Notes: a model not told the origin generated them from the letters alone. A stretch of DNA of 48,782 nt from Accumulibacter sp032229525 (GCF_032229525.1 NZ_JAVTWB010000156.1:1-48782); one strand, 5' to 3'. Counted from the stretch's first letter, positions 23,506 through 33,624 are shown. Program-made: numbers and translations.

Positions 23506-25274
23506 TCGACGCCCCCGAGATAGGCTTCGACGACTGCCGGATTGCGCTGAATCTCTTCCGGGAGTCCGGCAGCCAGCTTCTGGCCAAATTCCATGACCAC
23601 CACCCGATCGGCCAGGCCCATCACGAAATCCATATCGTGCTCGACCAGCAGGATGGCGATGCCTTCCGCACGCAAACGACGCAAGAGCTCGGCAAGAGCC
23701 TGCTTCTCCAGGTAGCGCAAGCCGGCAGCCGGCTCGTCAAGGAGCAGCAAGCACGGATCGGCGGCCAGCGCCCGGGCGATCTCGACGAGACGCTGCTTAC
23801 CGAGCGGCAGGCTGCCAGCCAGTTCGTACATCTGCTCGGCGAGACCGCAACGCTCGATCTGTAGCGCTGCTTCCTGCAGCAAGCGCGCCTCCTCCGCACG
23901 GTCAGTGCGGCAAGCGGCGGCGACGAAGCTCTTGCTGCCTCGTAGATGCGTACCGATGGCGACGTTCTCGATGACGCTCATCCCCGGCAACAGACGGACA
24001 TGCTGAAAAGTGCGGCTCATGCCGCGCCGCGCAATATCACGCGCCGGCAAGGATTCGATGCGCTCGCCGCGGAAGCTAACAGCACCGGAAGTCAACGGGT
24101 CGACGCCCGAGATGCCGTCGAACATGGTGCTCTTCCCAGCGCCGTTCGGCCCGATCAGTGCCATTACCTCACCGGCCCTGACACGAAAACTCATCCGGTC
24201 GTTGGCGACCACGCCACCGAAGCGCTTGCTGGCGTCCTTCACCTCCAGGACAACCGAGCCCGCTGCCGGCAGCGGGCGACGCGGCAGCGCCAAGGCCTCG
24301 ACAGAACGGCCGCGCCGTTCCCGTTGTGGAACCAGACGTTGAATGATCGGCCACACACCATCTCGAGCGCGATGCAGGACGAAGATCATCAGCAGTCCAA
24401 AAACGATCATTTCGAAGTTGCCACTCCTGCCGAGCAGGGTGGGTAACCAATCCTGCAACCATTGCTTGAGAACGGTAATCAGACCAGCGCCGAGGATCGC
24501 GCCCCAGACGTGCGCGACGCCGCCGACCACCGCCATGAACAGGTACTCGATGCCTTGGGTCAGCGAGAACGGGGTCGGGTTGACGAAGCGCTGCAGGTGC
24601 GCATAAAGCCAACCGGACATACTGGCGTAGAGCGCCGCCAGGGTGAAGATGACGATTTTCAGGCGCGGCGTATTGACGCCCATCGCTTCGGCCATCAGCG
24701 AACCACCCTTGAGCGCGCGGATGGCACGGCCCTCGCGCGAGTCGAGCAGGTTTCGCGTCGCGAGAATGATCAGCAGCAGGACAGCCCAGATCAAATAGTA
24801 GAACTCGCGGCCCGACTTCAGCTCGAGCTCGAAGAACTGCAATGGCGGTATGCCACTGATGCCGGTGTGCCCGCCGAGAGCGGCGAGGTTGCCAAAAAGG
24901 TAGTAGAGGGCCATACCCCAGGCGATCGTGCCCAGCGGTAAGAAGTGACCGGAGAGACGCAGCGTGATCAAGCCGAGCGACAGCGCCACGATGCCGGTAA
25001 CCAGCAGACCGGCAGGCAGGGTGAGCCATGGCGACACGCCGTGCACGGTGGTCAGATACGCCGAAGTATAGGCACCAAGACCAACAAACGCCGCCTGCCC
25101 GAAGGAAGTCATACCGCCGACGCCGGTGAGTAGAACCAGTCCGAGCGCGACAATCGCGTACAGGCCGATGTAATTGAGCAGCGTGACATAGAATTCCGGC
25201 AACAGCAGCGGGGCGCCGAACAACGCCGCAATGAAGACCAGCAGAATAGCCGTGGCGTGCGGACTTCGGCTCAT
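23502..25274 (-). CDS. Fused LivM permease and LivG ATPase of a branched-chain amino acid ABC transporter
   Basis: The protein has 590 residues from ATG 25274, which overlaps the livH stop (ATGA). The open frame extends far upstream through livH, but that part is a shadow of livH. Residues 1 to about 310 are a LivM-type permease (MTSFGQAAFVGLGAYTSAYL, GHFLPLGTIAWGMALYYLFG, EGRAIRALKGGSLMAEAMGV). A linker of roughly 30 residues, rich in Arg and Pro, joins it to a LivG-type ATPase (about 345-590) with GPNGAGKSTMFDGISG, SLPLGKQRLVEIARAL as the signature region, LLLLDEPAAGL and LVEHDMDFV. The signature reads LPLGKQ rather than LSGGQ/LSYGQQ. Permease-ATPase fusions of this kind are known in some betaproteobacteria. 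Confidence 0.9.
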   Translation of the reverse strand: MSRSPHATAILLVFIAALFGAPLLLPEFYVTLLNYIGLYAIVALGLVLLTGVGGMTSFGQAAFVGLGAYTSAYLTTVHGVSPWLTLPAGLLVTGIVALSLGLITLRLSGHFLPLGTIAWGMALYYLFGNLAALGGHTGISGIPPLQFFELELKSGREFYYLIWAVLLLIILATRNLLDSREGRAIRALKGGSLMAEAMGVNTPRLKIVIFTLAALYASMSGWLYAHLQRFVNPTPFSLTQGIEYLFMAVVGGVAHVWGAILGAGLITVLKQWLQDWLPTLLGRSGNFEMIVFGLLMIFVLHRARDGVWPIIQRLVPQRERRGRSVEALALPRRPLPAAGSVVLEVKDASKRFGGVVANDRMSFRVRAGEVMALIGPNGAGKSTMFDGISGVDPLTSGAVSFRGERIESLPARDIARRGMSRTFQHVRLLPGMSVIENVAIGTHLRGSKSFVAAACRTDRAEEARLLQEAALQIERCGLAEQMYELAGSLPLGKQRLVEIARALAADPCLLLLDEPAAGLRYLEKQALAELLRRLRAEGIAILLVEHDMDFVMGLADRVVVMEFGQKLAAGLPEEIQRNPAVVEAYLGGVE

Positions 25275-26305
25275 TCCTCCTCCACATGGCGGGTCTTCCA
25301 TGAACGCCAGATCAATACCGGGATGATCGCGGTAAACACGATCACTTCCTTGAAAGCACTGGCCCAGAACGACGAGAAGGATTCGAGCAGGCCAACCAGA
25401 ACGGCGCCGGCCGCAGCGACCGGATAGCTGGCAAGACCACCGATGATCGCTCCGACAAAGCCTTTGAGACCGATCAGAAATCCCGAGTCGTAGTAGATGG
25501 TGGTGATGGGCGAGATCAGGATGCCGGAAAACGCACCGATCGCCGCCGCCAGCGTGAACGACAGCATGCCCGCCAGGGTCCCCGAAATTCCCATCAGCCG
25601 CGCACCGGTGCGGTTCATCGCCGTCGCACGCAGGGCCTTGCCGTAGATCGTGCGTTCGAAGAAAAAGTACAGGGCAACGATCAGCACCAGGCTGGCAACT
25701 ACCACCAGCACCGTCTGCCCTTGCAGCAGCGCGTCGCCCACTTCGAAGCTCATGTCGGTGAACGGTAGGGTCCGCGAACCCTCGGCACCGAAAAAAAATA
25801 GCCCGATACCGATCAAGGTCACGTGCACTGCCACCGAAACGATCAACAGTGCCAACACCGACGCCTCGGCAATGGGCTGGTAGGCAAGACGATAGATCAT
25901 CGGTCCGAGCGGCACCACCAGCATCAGCGCCAGCAATACCTGGAGCGGCAGCGGCAGGCTGGCCGGCGAAAGTGCGAACAGCACGCCGGCGAGCATCAGC
26001 GGCACGCCGCAATTGACCAGCAGGATCATCGGTAGCCGCCTGAACTGGCGCGTGCGCAGCGCCAGTGAGCCCTCGATGAGGGCGATCATCGAGCCCAGAG
26101 CCAGCAACAGCCAGATGGTGCCTGGTAGCCTGCCGGCCTGCAGACCGGCCAGGGTCAGGGCGCCGAAGGCGACAAACTCGCCTTGCGGAATGAAAATGAC
26201 ACGAGTGACGGCGAAAACCAGGACCAGAGCCAGCGCGAGCAGCGCGTAAATAGCACCGTTGGTGATCCCATCCTGGCCCAGCAGCAAGGCTATCTGCAAA
26301 TCCAT
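25271..26305 (-). CDS. livH: Branched-chain amino acid ABC transporter permease LivH
   Basis: The protein has 344 residues from ATG 26305 (DLQIALLLGQDGITNGAIYALLALALVLVFAVTRVIFIPQGEFVAFGA). It is a polytopic membrane protein with the conserved N-terminal GLTNGAIYAL-type helix and the cytoplasmic loop (YGKALRATAMNRTGARLMGI) that contacts the ATPase. An in-frame TTG 11 codons upstream is a less likely start. The C-terminus is WKTRHVEEE, with its stop overlapping the start of the LivM-LivG fusion. A spacer of about 190 bases with a strong hairpin separates it from livK. Confidence 0.92.
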   Translation of the reverse strand: MDLQIALLLGQDGITNGAIYALLALALVLVFAVTRVIFIPQGEFVAFGALTLAGLQAGRLPGTIWLLLALGSMIALIEGSLALRTRQFRRLPMILLVNCGVPLMLAGVLFALSPASLPLPLQVLLALMLVVPLGPMIYRLAYQPIAEASVLALLIVSVAVHVTLIGIGLFFFGAEGSRTLPFTDMSFEVGDALLQGQTVLVVVASLVLIVALYFFFERTIYGKALRATAMNRTGARLMGISGTLAGMLSFTLAAAIGAFSGILISPITTIYYDSGFLIGLKGFVGAIIGGLASYPVAAAGAVLVGLLESFSSFWASAFKEVIVFTAIIPVLIWRSWKTRHVEEE

Positions 26306-26467
26306 CAACGCTATTCCAGTCGCTACGCCGGCCGGCAACCCCTTCTGCGGGTAGCCGAAGTGCTGGCCAGGATGTCTGACGGAGAATCGGAAGCGGCTTG
26401 CCTGTGATTGCCGTCAGCGCCGCTTATCACCCACGGAGGTAATATTCCGAACGTCGGCAGGCAAGAA

Positions 26468-26490
26468 CCGGCGCGCCTTGGGCGCGCCGG
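26468..26490 (-). terminator. Strong hairpin just after livK
   Basis: A 10-bp GC-only stem (26468-26477 with 26481-26490) and a 3-base loop start six bases after the livK stop. On the minus strand it is followed by TTCTTG rather than a full T tract. It probably acts as a partial terminator or mRNA 3'-end stabiliser, keeping binding-protein expression above that of the membrane genes. Confidence 0.65.
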
Positions 26491-26495
26491 AGCGC

Positions 26496-27650
<1,155 letters not shown>

Positions 27651-27755
27651 TGTCTCCCCCAGCATGATTGATCGCTGCGTTTATCGGTATGAGAGTGCCG
27701 CGGCCGTCCGTGCGGCACCATCACATTCTGCGACCAGAGGAAACACAAAACAAGT

Positions 27756-28535
27756 CTAGACGAAGGTGTCATGCGCGAACTTGACGATAAACAGGCTGAC
27801 GACGCACAAAAACACCTTCCGCACGAAGCCGCTGCCGTGCCGTAGCGCAAGATGAGTGCCGATCAGCGAGCCAAGGACGTTGCAAGTGGCCATCAGCACC
27901 GCTACACCGAACAGCACGTGACCGTTGGGGAGGAAGTAGCCGAGCGCCGCCAGATTGGTCGCGACATTGACTACTTTTGACGCTGCCGAGGCGTGCAGGA
28001 AGTCGAAGCCGAAAAAACGGATGAAGAGAAAGATCAGGAAACTGCCGGTGCCGGGACCGAAGAATCCATCGTAAAAACCGATCGCGCCGCCGACGATCAC
28101 GGCGTAGGCGAACTCGCGGCCACCGGTGTGTTGGGGCCGGTGAATAGCACCGAAATCGCGGCGCGCAAAAGTATAGATGGCGGCGCCGACGAGTAGCAGC
28201 AGAATCAGCGGCCGCAGCAGCTCGGGGGGCATCCAGGCGACAGCCATCGCGCCAAGGTAGGAAAATGCAAAGGCGGCGATCGCTGCCGGGAGCGTCGTCC
28301 GCCAGGGCATGCGTACCCGGCGAGCGTAGCGCCAGGCGGCATTGCTTGTTCCGAAGACGCTGGCGAACTTGTTGCTCCCGAAAAGTGTCGCCGGGATTTC
28401 GTTCGGCAGCGCAGTGAACAGTGCAGGGATCTGGATCAGACCGCCGCCGCCAACCACCGCATCGATGAAACCGGCGAACAGCGCCGCCGTTCCCAGCGCG
28501 ACAAACAATGAATAATCGACCCCGGCTATGGCCAC
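27756..28535 (-). CDS. TauE/SafE-family sulfite/organic-anion exporter-like membrane protein
   Basis: The protein has 259 residues with about eight hydrophobic helices. It contains the family repeat motifs: GFIDAVVGGGGLIQIPALF near the N-terminus and GFYDGFFGPGTGSFLIFLFI in the second half, plus ASKVVNVATNLAAL. This YfcA-like group belongs to TauE/SafE (DUF81) permeases, associated with export of sulfite or other small anions; substrate unknown here. The start is GTG 28535, one base after the tam stop codon, so the two genes are a transcription unit. It lies about 105 bases upstream of livK. Confidence 0.88.
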   Translation of the reverse strand: MAIAGVDYSLFVALGTAALFAGFIDAVVGGGGLIQIPALFTALPNEIPATLFGSNKFASVFGTSNAAWRYARRVRMPWRTTLPAAIAAFAFSYLGAMAVAWMPPELLRPLILLLLVGAAIYTFARRDFGAIHRPQHTGGREFAYAVIVGGAIGFYDGFFGPGTGSFLIFLFIRFFGFDFLHASAASKVVNVATNLAALGYFLPNGHVLFGVAVLMATCNVLGSLIGTHLALRHGSGFVRKVFLCVVSLFIVKFAHDTFV

Positions 28536-29297
28536 TTAGCGCTGCGCCACGAGAAAAACTCGCTTGAACGGGAATACCGTGTGCCCGTCGGCACCTCGCG
28601 GGTAGGCAAGTGCCAAGCGCGCGCGGTAGGCGGCGAGGAATTTCTCGGTGGCCGCGCCCTCCAGGCGCGCCAAGTACGGTACCAGCGTCGTGCCTTTCAT
28701 CCATTCAATGATCGCATCGTCGCCACTGAGCGCTTGCCAATAGGTTGTTTCCCACACATCCAGATAGCGACAAAGCGGCATCAACAGGCGGTGGTATTCG
28801 GCAGCTGACAGGACGCTGCCCATCTCGACGTGACCCAGCGCCTGCTGCCAGCGATAGTCGCCAGCCAGTTTGCGCAGGATCTGATGCGATGGAGACATGA
28901 AGTTGGACGGCATCTGAAGCGCCAGCACACCACCGTCGGTGAGTTGCCCGATCAGACCCGGTAGCAGACTGCGGTGATCACCAAGCCAGTGCAGAGCGGC
29001 GTTCGAAAAAATCAGATCTGGTGCGGCTTCCGCCCGCCAGTCGGCAATGTCGGCGCGCTGCCAATCGATGGTCGACGGTGTCGACGAGGCCTTGCTGAGC
29101 ATCGCCTGATCGCTGTCGATGCCGGTTACCCTGGCCGTCGGCCAGTGTTCGGCAAGCAGCCTGGTAACGTTGCCGGCGCCGCAACCGAGATCGACGATTG
29201 CGGTCGGAGACTTGCCCCCCAGCCGGACGATCAGATCAAGCGCCGGCCGTCGGCGCGCCTCGACAAATTTGAGGTATTGCTCTGGGTCCCAGTTCAT
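28536..29297 (-). CDS. tam: Trans-aconitate 2-methyltransferase-like protein
   Basis: The protein has 253 residues. It begins MNWDPEQYLKFVEARRRPALDLI, the Tam signature, then the SAM motif IVDLGCGAGNVTRLLAEHWP, and DLIFSNAALHWLGDH in the middle. Tam methylates trans-aconitate, a spontaneous by-product that inhibits aconitase, in the cytoplasm. The sequence is collinear with the family to the end. It is directly followed by the TauE/SafE gene; the joint arrangement suggests export of an acid or its ester, which is speculation. The 191 bases upstream, toward mnmE, contain nothing I can identify. Confidence 0.9.
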   Translation of the reverse strand: MNWDPEQYLKFVEARRRPALDLIVRLGGKSPTAIVDLGCGAGNVTRLLAEHWPTARVTGIDSDQAMLSKASSTPSTIDWQRADIADWRAEAAPDLIFSNAALHWLGDHRSLLPGLIGQLTDGGVLALQMPSNFMSPSHQILRKLAGDYRWQQALGHVEMGSVLSAAEYHRLLMPLCRYLDVWETTYWQALSGDDAIIEWMKGTTLVPYLARLEGAATEKFLAAYRARLALAYPRGADGHTVFPFKRVFLVAQR

Positions 29298-29488
29298 TGG
29301 CCTGTTTCCTCTTGTTCGGATACTTTCAGCCCTTGTGTGGTAGGAAGGTTCGCGCCGCGCCGGCCATGGCCGCCAGATGATCCGTTGCTCCGCCCCACCC
29401 AGAACACCCTTGAGTGCTTGTTGGCTGGCAGATTTTCGTGGTCACCCGGTGACGAAGCCCTGGTGCGCCCACGAAGGATCTCAACGGG

Positions 29489-30865
29489 CTACTTTCCAAT
29501 GCAGAAGCGCCCGAAGATCTCGCCAAGAAGATCGTCGGCACTGAAGTCGCCGGTGATCGTCGCCAGCGCCAACTGAGCGAGTCGAAGTTCCTCGGCGAAC
29601 AGGTCGAGCAGTGGCAAGCGTTCGCGTGCCTGGTCAATATGAGCACGCGTCACGGCCAACGCCCGCAGGTGGCGTTCGCGAGCGAGGAACACGTCTTCGG
29701 TAGGCTGCCATCCGGCTATGCGCAGCAAGACCTGGCGCAATAAGTCGATACCTTCTCCGGATTTGGCGGAAAGGGCTACCGTCACGCCATCGGCGTCATC
29801 ATGGCATGCAGGCCCCCGAGCGGCCAGGTCAATCTTGTTGTGAACCGTTAATCTGGCCAGGTGGTTGGGGAGTTTGGCAAGGATCGCGCGGTCGGCTTCA
29901 CCGACGCCAGAGCGCGCATCGACCAGCAAGACGACGACGTCAGCACGCGCTATTTCTTGCCAGCTGCGTGCTATTCCGATCCGCTCGATCTCATCGTCGG
30001 TTTCGCGCAGCCCGGCGGTATCGATCACGTGCAACGGGATCCCTTCGACCTGGAGCGTACCGCGGACGAGGTCGCGAGTGGTGCCGGGAAGCGACGTGAC
30101 GATGGCAAGCTCGTCGCCGGCCAGGCGATTGAGCAAGCTCGACTTGCCGACATTGGGCTGACCAGCGAGGACGACATGCAAGCCCCCCTGCAGCAACCGG
30201 CCTTGCCGGGCACGGTCGAAAACCTCGTCCAATCTATGTTGCAGGCGATCAAGGCGGCCAAAGGCATCGGCAGCTTCGAGAAAATCGACTTCCTCGTCCG
30301 GGAAATCCAGGGTCGCTTCGACTAGCATGCGCAATTCGATCAGTTGCGCCAGCAGCGCGTTCACTTCCCGAGAGAATTCGCCCTGTAGCGAACGGACAGC
30401 GCTACGGGCAGCAGCGGTAGTCGAGGCGTCGATAAGGTCGGCCACCGCCTCGGCCTGCGCCAGATCGAGCTTGCCGTTGAGGTAGGCGCGGCGCGTAAAC
30501 TCGCCGGGGTCTGCCAATCGCGCACCAAGCTCCAGGCAGCGGGCGAGAAGCATTTGCATGACCACCGGGCCGCCATGGCCATGCAGTTCCAGTACGTCCT
30601 CGCCGGTGAAGGAGTGCGGGCCGGGAAAGTGGAACAGCAGGCCCTTGTCAATCACACTGCCGTCGGCACTGTTGAAGTCGGCAACAGTCGCCAGGCGCGC
30701 GGCAGGTTTCTTACCGCTAAGTGCCGCGCAAAAGTCCAGGAGCCTGGCGCCCGAAACGCGAACAATGCCGATGCCGCCGCGGCCGGGAGCGGTGGCAATC
30801 GCGGCTATCGTCGTCGCAGCGCTGCCCGCCTCAGGCCTTGGCGTCGTTGGCGGCTTTTCCACCAC
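29489..30865 (-). CDS. mnmE: tRNA modification GTPase MnmE (TrmE)
   Basis: The protein has 458 residues. An N-terminal folate-binding domain (TTIAAIATAPGRGGIGIVRVSG) is followed by a helical domain interrupted by a G domain with AGQPNVGKSSLLNRLAGDELAIVTSLPGTTRD, DTAGLRETDDEIERIGI and HNKIDL, ending in the catalytic C-terminal FCIGK. It works with MnmG on tRNA wobble uridines. No start codon exists between the yidC stop and the conserved N-terminus, so it must begin inside yidC: GTG 30865 or GTG 30862, an overlap of about 35 bases. mnmG is not nearby as usual but about 11 kb away. Confidence 0.97.
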   Translation of the reverse strand: MVEKPPTTPRPEAGSAATTIAAIATAPGRGGIGIVRVSGARLLDFCAALSGKKPAARLATVADFNSADGSVIDKGLLFHFPGPHSFTGEDVLELHGHGGPVVMQMLLARCLELGARLADPGEFTRRAYLNGKLDLAQAEAVADLIDASTTAAARSAVRSLQGEFSREVNALLAQLIELRMLVEATLDFPDEEVDFLEAADAFGRLDRLQHRLDEVFDRARQGRLLQGGLHVVLAGQPNVGKSSLLNRLAGDELAIVTSLPGTTRDLVRGTLQVEGIPLHVIDTAGLRETDDEIERIGIARSWQEIARADVVVLLVDARSGVGEADRAILAKLPNHLARLTVHNKIDLAARGPACHDDADGVTVALSAKSGEGIDLLRQVLLRIAGWQPTEDVFLARERHLRALAVTRAHIDQARERLPLLDLFAEELRLAQLALATITGDFSADDLLGEIFGRFCIGK

Positions 30866-32525
30866 CTTCGATCATCCGGGTGATTTGCCATTGCTGGGCA
30901 ATGGACAGCGTGTTGTTGACCACCCAGTAGAGCACCAGACCCGCCGGGAAGAAGAAGAACATGGCACCGAAGATGAATGGCATCATCATCATCACCTTGG
31001 CTTGAATCGGATCGGGCGGCGTTGGATTGAGCCTGGTCTGGATCAGCATCGTCGCCACCATGACCACTGGCAAGACGTAGTAAGGATCGCTGGCTGAAAG
31101 ATCAGTAATCCACAATATCCAGGGGGCATCGCGAATTTCAACCGCACCGAGCAGAGCCCAGTAGAGTGCAATGAAAACCGGGATCTGCACGGCGATCGGC
31201 AGGCAGCCACCCAAGGGGTTGATCTTTTCTTTCTTGTAGAGCTCCATCATCTCCTGATTGAGCTTCTGGCGGTCGCTGCCATAACGTTCTTTGAGGGCGA
31301 CCAGCCGTGGTGTAACGGTACGCATCTTGGCCATCGACTTGTAGCTTGCCGCCGATAGTGGGAAGAACAGAAGCTTGATGCCGACGGTGAGCAGAACGAT
31401 GGCCCAACCCCAGTTTCCGACCAGCTTGTGGATCGCCTGTAGACACCAAAAAATAGGGGCGGCAACAATCGTCAGCCAACCGTAGTCGACGACCAGCGGC
31501 AGACCCTGTGCGCCGATTCCGCCTTCTGCCTTCGGCAGCGCGAGGTGATCAAGATTGCTCTGCAGTTGCGGACCGGCATAGAGAGGAACAGAAAAGGCGA
31601 CCTTCGAGCCGGATGCCGCTATCGGTACTGGCACGATGACGCCAGCGCTGACCACCGGTTTGGCCATGCCGTCGAGCTTGCGCATATAGAATTCACGTGG
31701 CAATTTTTCGGGCGGTATCCATGCCGAGACGAAGTAGTGCTGAACCATGGCTATCCAGCCGTTGTCCGCTTGGGTAACGAACTTGGCCTTGCCGTTCTCG
31801 ATATCGGCAAAATGCACCTTTTGATACTTGTCCTCCTCCGTATAGACTGCCGGGCCAGTGAAGGTCGATACCATCCTGCTCTCGCCTTCGGGCGCGGCGG
31901 TGTCACGCTGCAACTGGAAATAGGCGTGTGCCGCCACACTCTTGTCGCTGCCATTGTCGATCTCGTGTGTGACGTCGATCAGGTAACTGCCACGGGTGAA
32001 GGTGTAGATCTTGGCGACCTTGACGCCATTACTTGGTGGTGCTTCGAGACGAAGCTCGAGGGTCTTGGCATCGCCGCTGAGTTCTCGGCTGCCCGGAACC
32101 GGCGAGAAAACGGTCTTGTGGTTGGGCAAGCTGCCGCCGATCAAACCGCTCTGCGCGAAATAGTCATGCCTGGCTTCGAAGAGAGCGAAATCCTTGCTCT
32201 TGGATTCGGTGTCCTTGTAGTCATTGAACACCAGACGGACGATACCGCCACCCAGCACCGACACCTCGGCGGTAAAGAGGTCTGTCTTTACGGTTACTGT
32301 GTCAGCTTTCTGGGCAGCGGCGACCGCTTCTGACGGGGGAGCACCAGGAACCCCCGGAACGGGGCTGTGCAGGCTTGTCGACGGCTGCGGGGCCAACGTT
32401 TCCACCAAACCAACGGTCACTGGCGGGTCGACCGGTTTGGGCTGATTGTACTTCTGCCAGGCATCCCAGAGCATGACCAATGAGAAAGAGAAGACAAGCA
32501 GCAGCAGGAGGCGTCGGTTATCCAT
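30831..32525 (-). CDS. yidC: Membrane protein insertase YidC
   Basis: The protein has 564 residues. An N-terminal membrane anchor (DNRRLLLLLVFSFSLVMLWDAWQKYNQPK) is followed by a large periplasmic beta-domain (about 55-345) and five C-terminal membrane helices with KIKLLFFPLSAASYKSMAKMR-like and NPLGGCLPIAVQIPVFIALYWAL segments. It inserts and folds inner-membrane proteins, including Fo subunits c and a. It sits in the canonical order rpmH-rnpA-yidD-yidC-mnmE. Its 3' end encodes the start of mnmE in another frame. Confidence 0.97.
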   Translation of the reverse strand: MDNRRLLLLLVFSFSLVMLWDAWQKYNQPKPVDPPVTVGLVETLAPQPSTSLHSPVPGVPGAPPSEAVAAAQKADTVTVKTDLFTAEVSVLGGGIVRLVFNDYKDTESKSKDFALFEARHDYFAQSGLIGGSLPNHKTVFSPVPGSRELSGDAKTLELRLEAPPSNGVKVAKIYTFTRGSYLIDVTHEIDNGSDKSVAAHAYFQLQRDTAAPEGESRMVSTFTGPAVYTEEDKYQKVHFADIENGKAKFVTQADNGWIAMVQHYFVSAWIPPEKLPREFYMRKLDGMAKPVVSAGVIVPVPIAASGSKVAFSVPLYAGPQLQSNLDHLALPKAEGGIGAQGLPLVVDYGWLTIVAAPIFWCLQAIHKLVGNWGWAIVLLTVGIKLLFFPLSAASYKSMAKMRTVTPRLVALKERYGSDRQKLNQEMMELYKKEKINPLGGCLPIAVQIPVFIALYWALLGAVEIRDAPWILWITDLSASDPYYVLPVVMVATMLIQTRLNPTPPDPIQAKVMMMMPFIFGAMFFFFPAGLVLYWVVNNTLSIAQQWQITRMIEGGGKAANDAKA

Positions 32526-32551
32526 GAAAGCCTATACGATTCGATTGATGT

Positions 32552-32761
32552 TCAGGGGACGGGGTCGAAACCGCCGGGATTCCACGGATGACAGCGAAAA
32601 AACCGATGCAGGGCAAGTCGTGTACCCTTGCTAGCACCGTGCTTCTCAATGGCTTCTGCGGCGTACTCGGAACAGCTGGGGAAGAAACGGCAGCGGCGCC
32701 CGAGCATAGGGCTGACCGCGTAGCGGTAAAAGCCTATCAAGGCAAGCAGCATCTGTTTCAT
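32552..32761 (-). CDS. yidD: Membrane protein insertion efficiency factor YidD
   Basis: The protein has 69 residues, with the family hallmark FYRYAVSPMLGRRCRFFPSCSEYAAEAI and RFFRCHPWNPGGFDPVP. It contains the three conserved cysteines and a short amphipathic N-terminal helix that associates with the inner membrane, where it assists YidC-dependent insertion. Start ATG 32761 is four bases beyond the rnpA stop; yidC begins 26 bases downstream. Confidence 0.96.
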   Translation of the reverse strand: MKQMLLALIGFYRYAVSPMLGRRCRFFPSCSEYAAEAIEKHGASKGTRLALHRFFRCHPWNPGGFDPVP

Positions 32762-32765
32762 CGGT

Positions 32766-33164
32766 TCATCGTTCTGGTGAGATCATCTTGCTCAGCAAGC
32801 GCTGGATCTCGAGCGACAACGGCTGCCGCTCGAGCGGTCTCGGCATGGCCGCCAGACGCAGCACCATGTCGCTGGCGCGAAGTCGTGAACGCATCAGCCG
32901 GAAACGCTCCCGGGCCAGCCGCTTGACGAGGTTTCGATCAACCGAACGGCGCAGGAAGCGTTTGGCTACCACCAGACCCAACCGAGCGCCCGATGTTTCT
33001 GCAACGCTACGAGGGCCGTAATGTAGCAGGAAATGCTTGCTTTTCAGTGCCTTCCTGAAACTGAAAACGGATGAATACTCATCCGTTTTCAGTAGGCGGT
33101 ACAGCTTTGGAAACGCGGTAGCAGATGTCGAGTGATCGGCGGAGCTACGCGATCTCCCGCTCAA
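32766..33164 (-). CDS. rnpA: Ribonuclease P protein component RnpA
   Basis: The protein has up to 132 residues. The family core begins at FPKLYRLLKTDEYSSVFSFRKA and includes RLGLVVAKRFLRRSVDRNLVKRLARERFR, the basic RNR-type motif that binds the RNase P RNA. It is the protein cofactor for maturing tRNA 5' ends. The best available start is TTG 33164, which overlaps the rpmH stop (TTGA); this gives an N-terminal extension of about 18 residues relative to the core, and no ATG or GTG lies between. Confidence 0.94.
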   Translation of the reverse strand: MSGRSRSSADHSTSATAFPKLYRLLKTDEYSSVFSFRKALKSKHFLLHYGPRSVAETSGARLGLVVAKRFLRRSVDRNLVKRLARERFRLMRSRLRASDMVLRLAAMPRPLERQPLSLEIQRLLSKMISPER

Positions 33165-33295
33165 ACCGCCAGGCGATGTCGACCTTTGGCACGACGGGCG
33201 CGAATTGTCGCACGGCCGCCACGGGTAGACATACGAACGAGGAAGCCGTGCGTACGCTTGCGGCGAACAACCGACGGTTGATAGGTACGTTTCAT
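33161..33295 (-). CDS. rpmH: 50S ribosomal protein L34
   Basis: A small gene of 44 codons plus stop. The translation begins MKRTYQPSVVRRKRTHGFLV and ends KGRHRLAV, the classic L34 sequence. ATG 33295 and TGA 33161-33163 are clear, and the stop overlaps the TTG start of rnpA. L34 lies next to dnaA in most bacteria. A good promoter lies about 40 bases upstream. Confidence 0.98.
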   Translation of the reverse strand: MKRTYQPSVVRRKRTHGFLVRMSTRGGRATIRARRAKGRHRLAV

Positions 33296-33332
33296 GGTCA
33301 AGCCCTTGAAGTCAATACGAAGTAAACGGATA

Positions 33333-33362
33333 ATTAGACAGCTTCTAAGGGAAGCTTGTCAA
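33333..33362 (-). promoter_or_regulatory. Promoter of rpmH-rnpA operon
   Basis: On the minus strand TTGACA (33362-33357) is followed after 18 bases by TCTAAT (33338-33333), a near-consensus sigma-70 promoter. The spacer contains a dyad with 6-base arms (33340-33345 and 33351-33356), and a perfect DnaA box lies 21 bases upstream of the -35. Confidence 0.8.
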
Positions 33363-33382
33363 GACCAGTTTTTTGACGCTGC

Positions 33383-33391
33383 TGTGGATAA
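33383..33391. promoter_or_regulatory. DnaA box, rpmH-dnaA spacer
   Basis: TGTGGATAA, an exact complement of the consensus DnaA box TTATCCACA, in the 329-base region between the divergent rpmH and dnaA genes. It may serve in origin function or autoregulation of dnaA. No other clear box and no confident dnaA promoter were found in the rest of this spacer. Confidence 0.8.
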
Positions 33392-33624
33392 CTTCCGGTC
33401 AACGCGTTAGAATTGCCGTTTCAGCGCTCTGGGCAAGACAAGAAGCGCCAAGCGTAGCGAGCTGCCGACAAATCCGTGCTGTCAACCGGAGGCTGGTAGC
33501 TTACGCCAAGTGGGGATAGGGTCCAATCTCGATGTTTCCTAGATGTCTTTCTTGTCAGGGCAGGCCGTTTCTGTTGCCGTCTCACATTGGCGCTTTACTT
33601 GGGAATTCCAGTCGATGACTGTCG

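Noticed and set aside
23502..26012. A single 836-codon open frame joining livH-region sequence with livM and livG
   Set aside because: The part upstream of ATG 25274 is the wrong frame of livH (low-complexity, Arg/Gly/Ala-rich). Only the 590-residue LivM-LivG part is a real protein.
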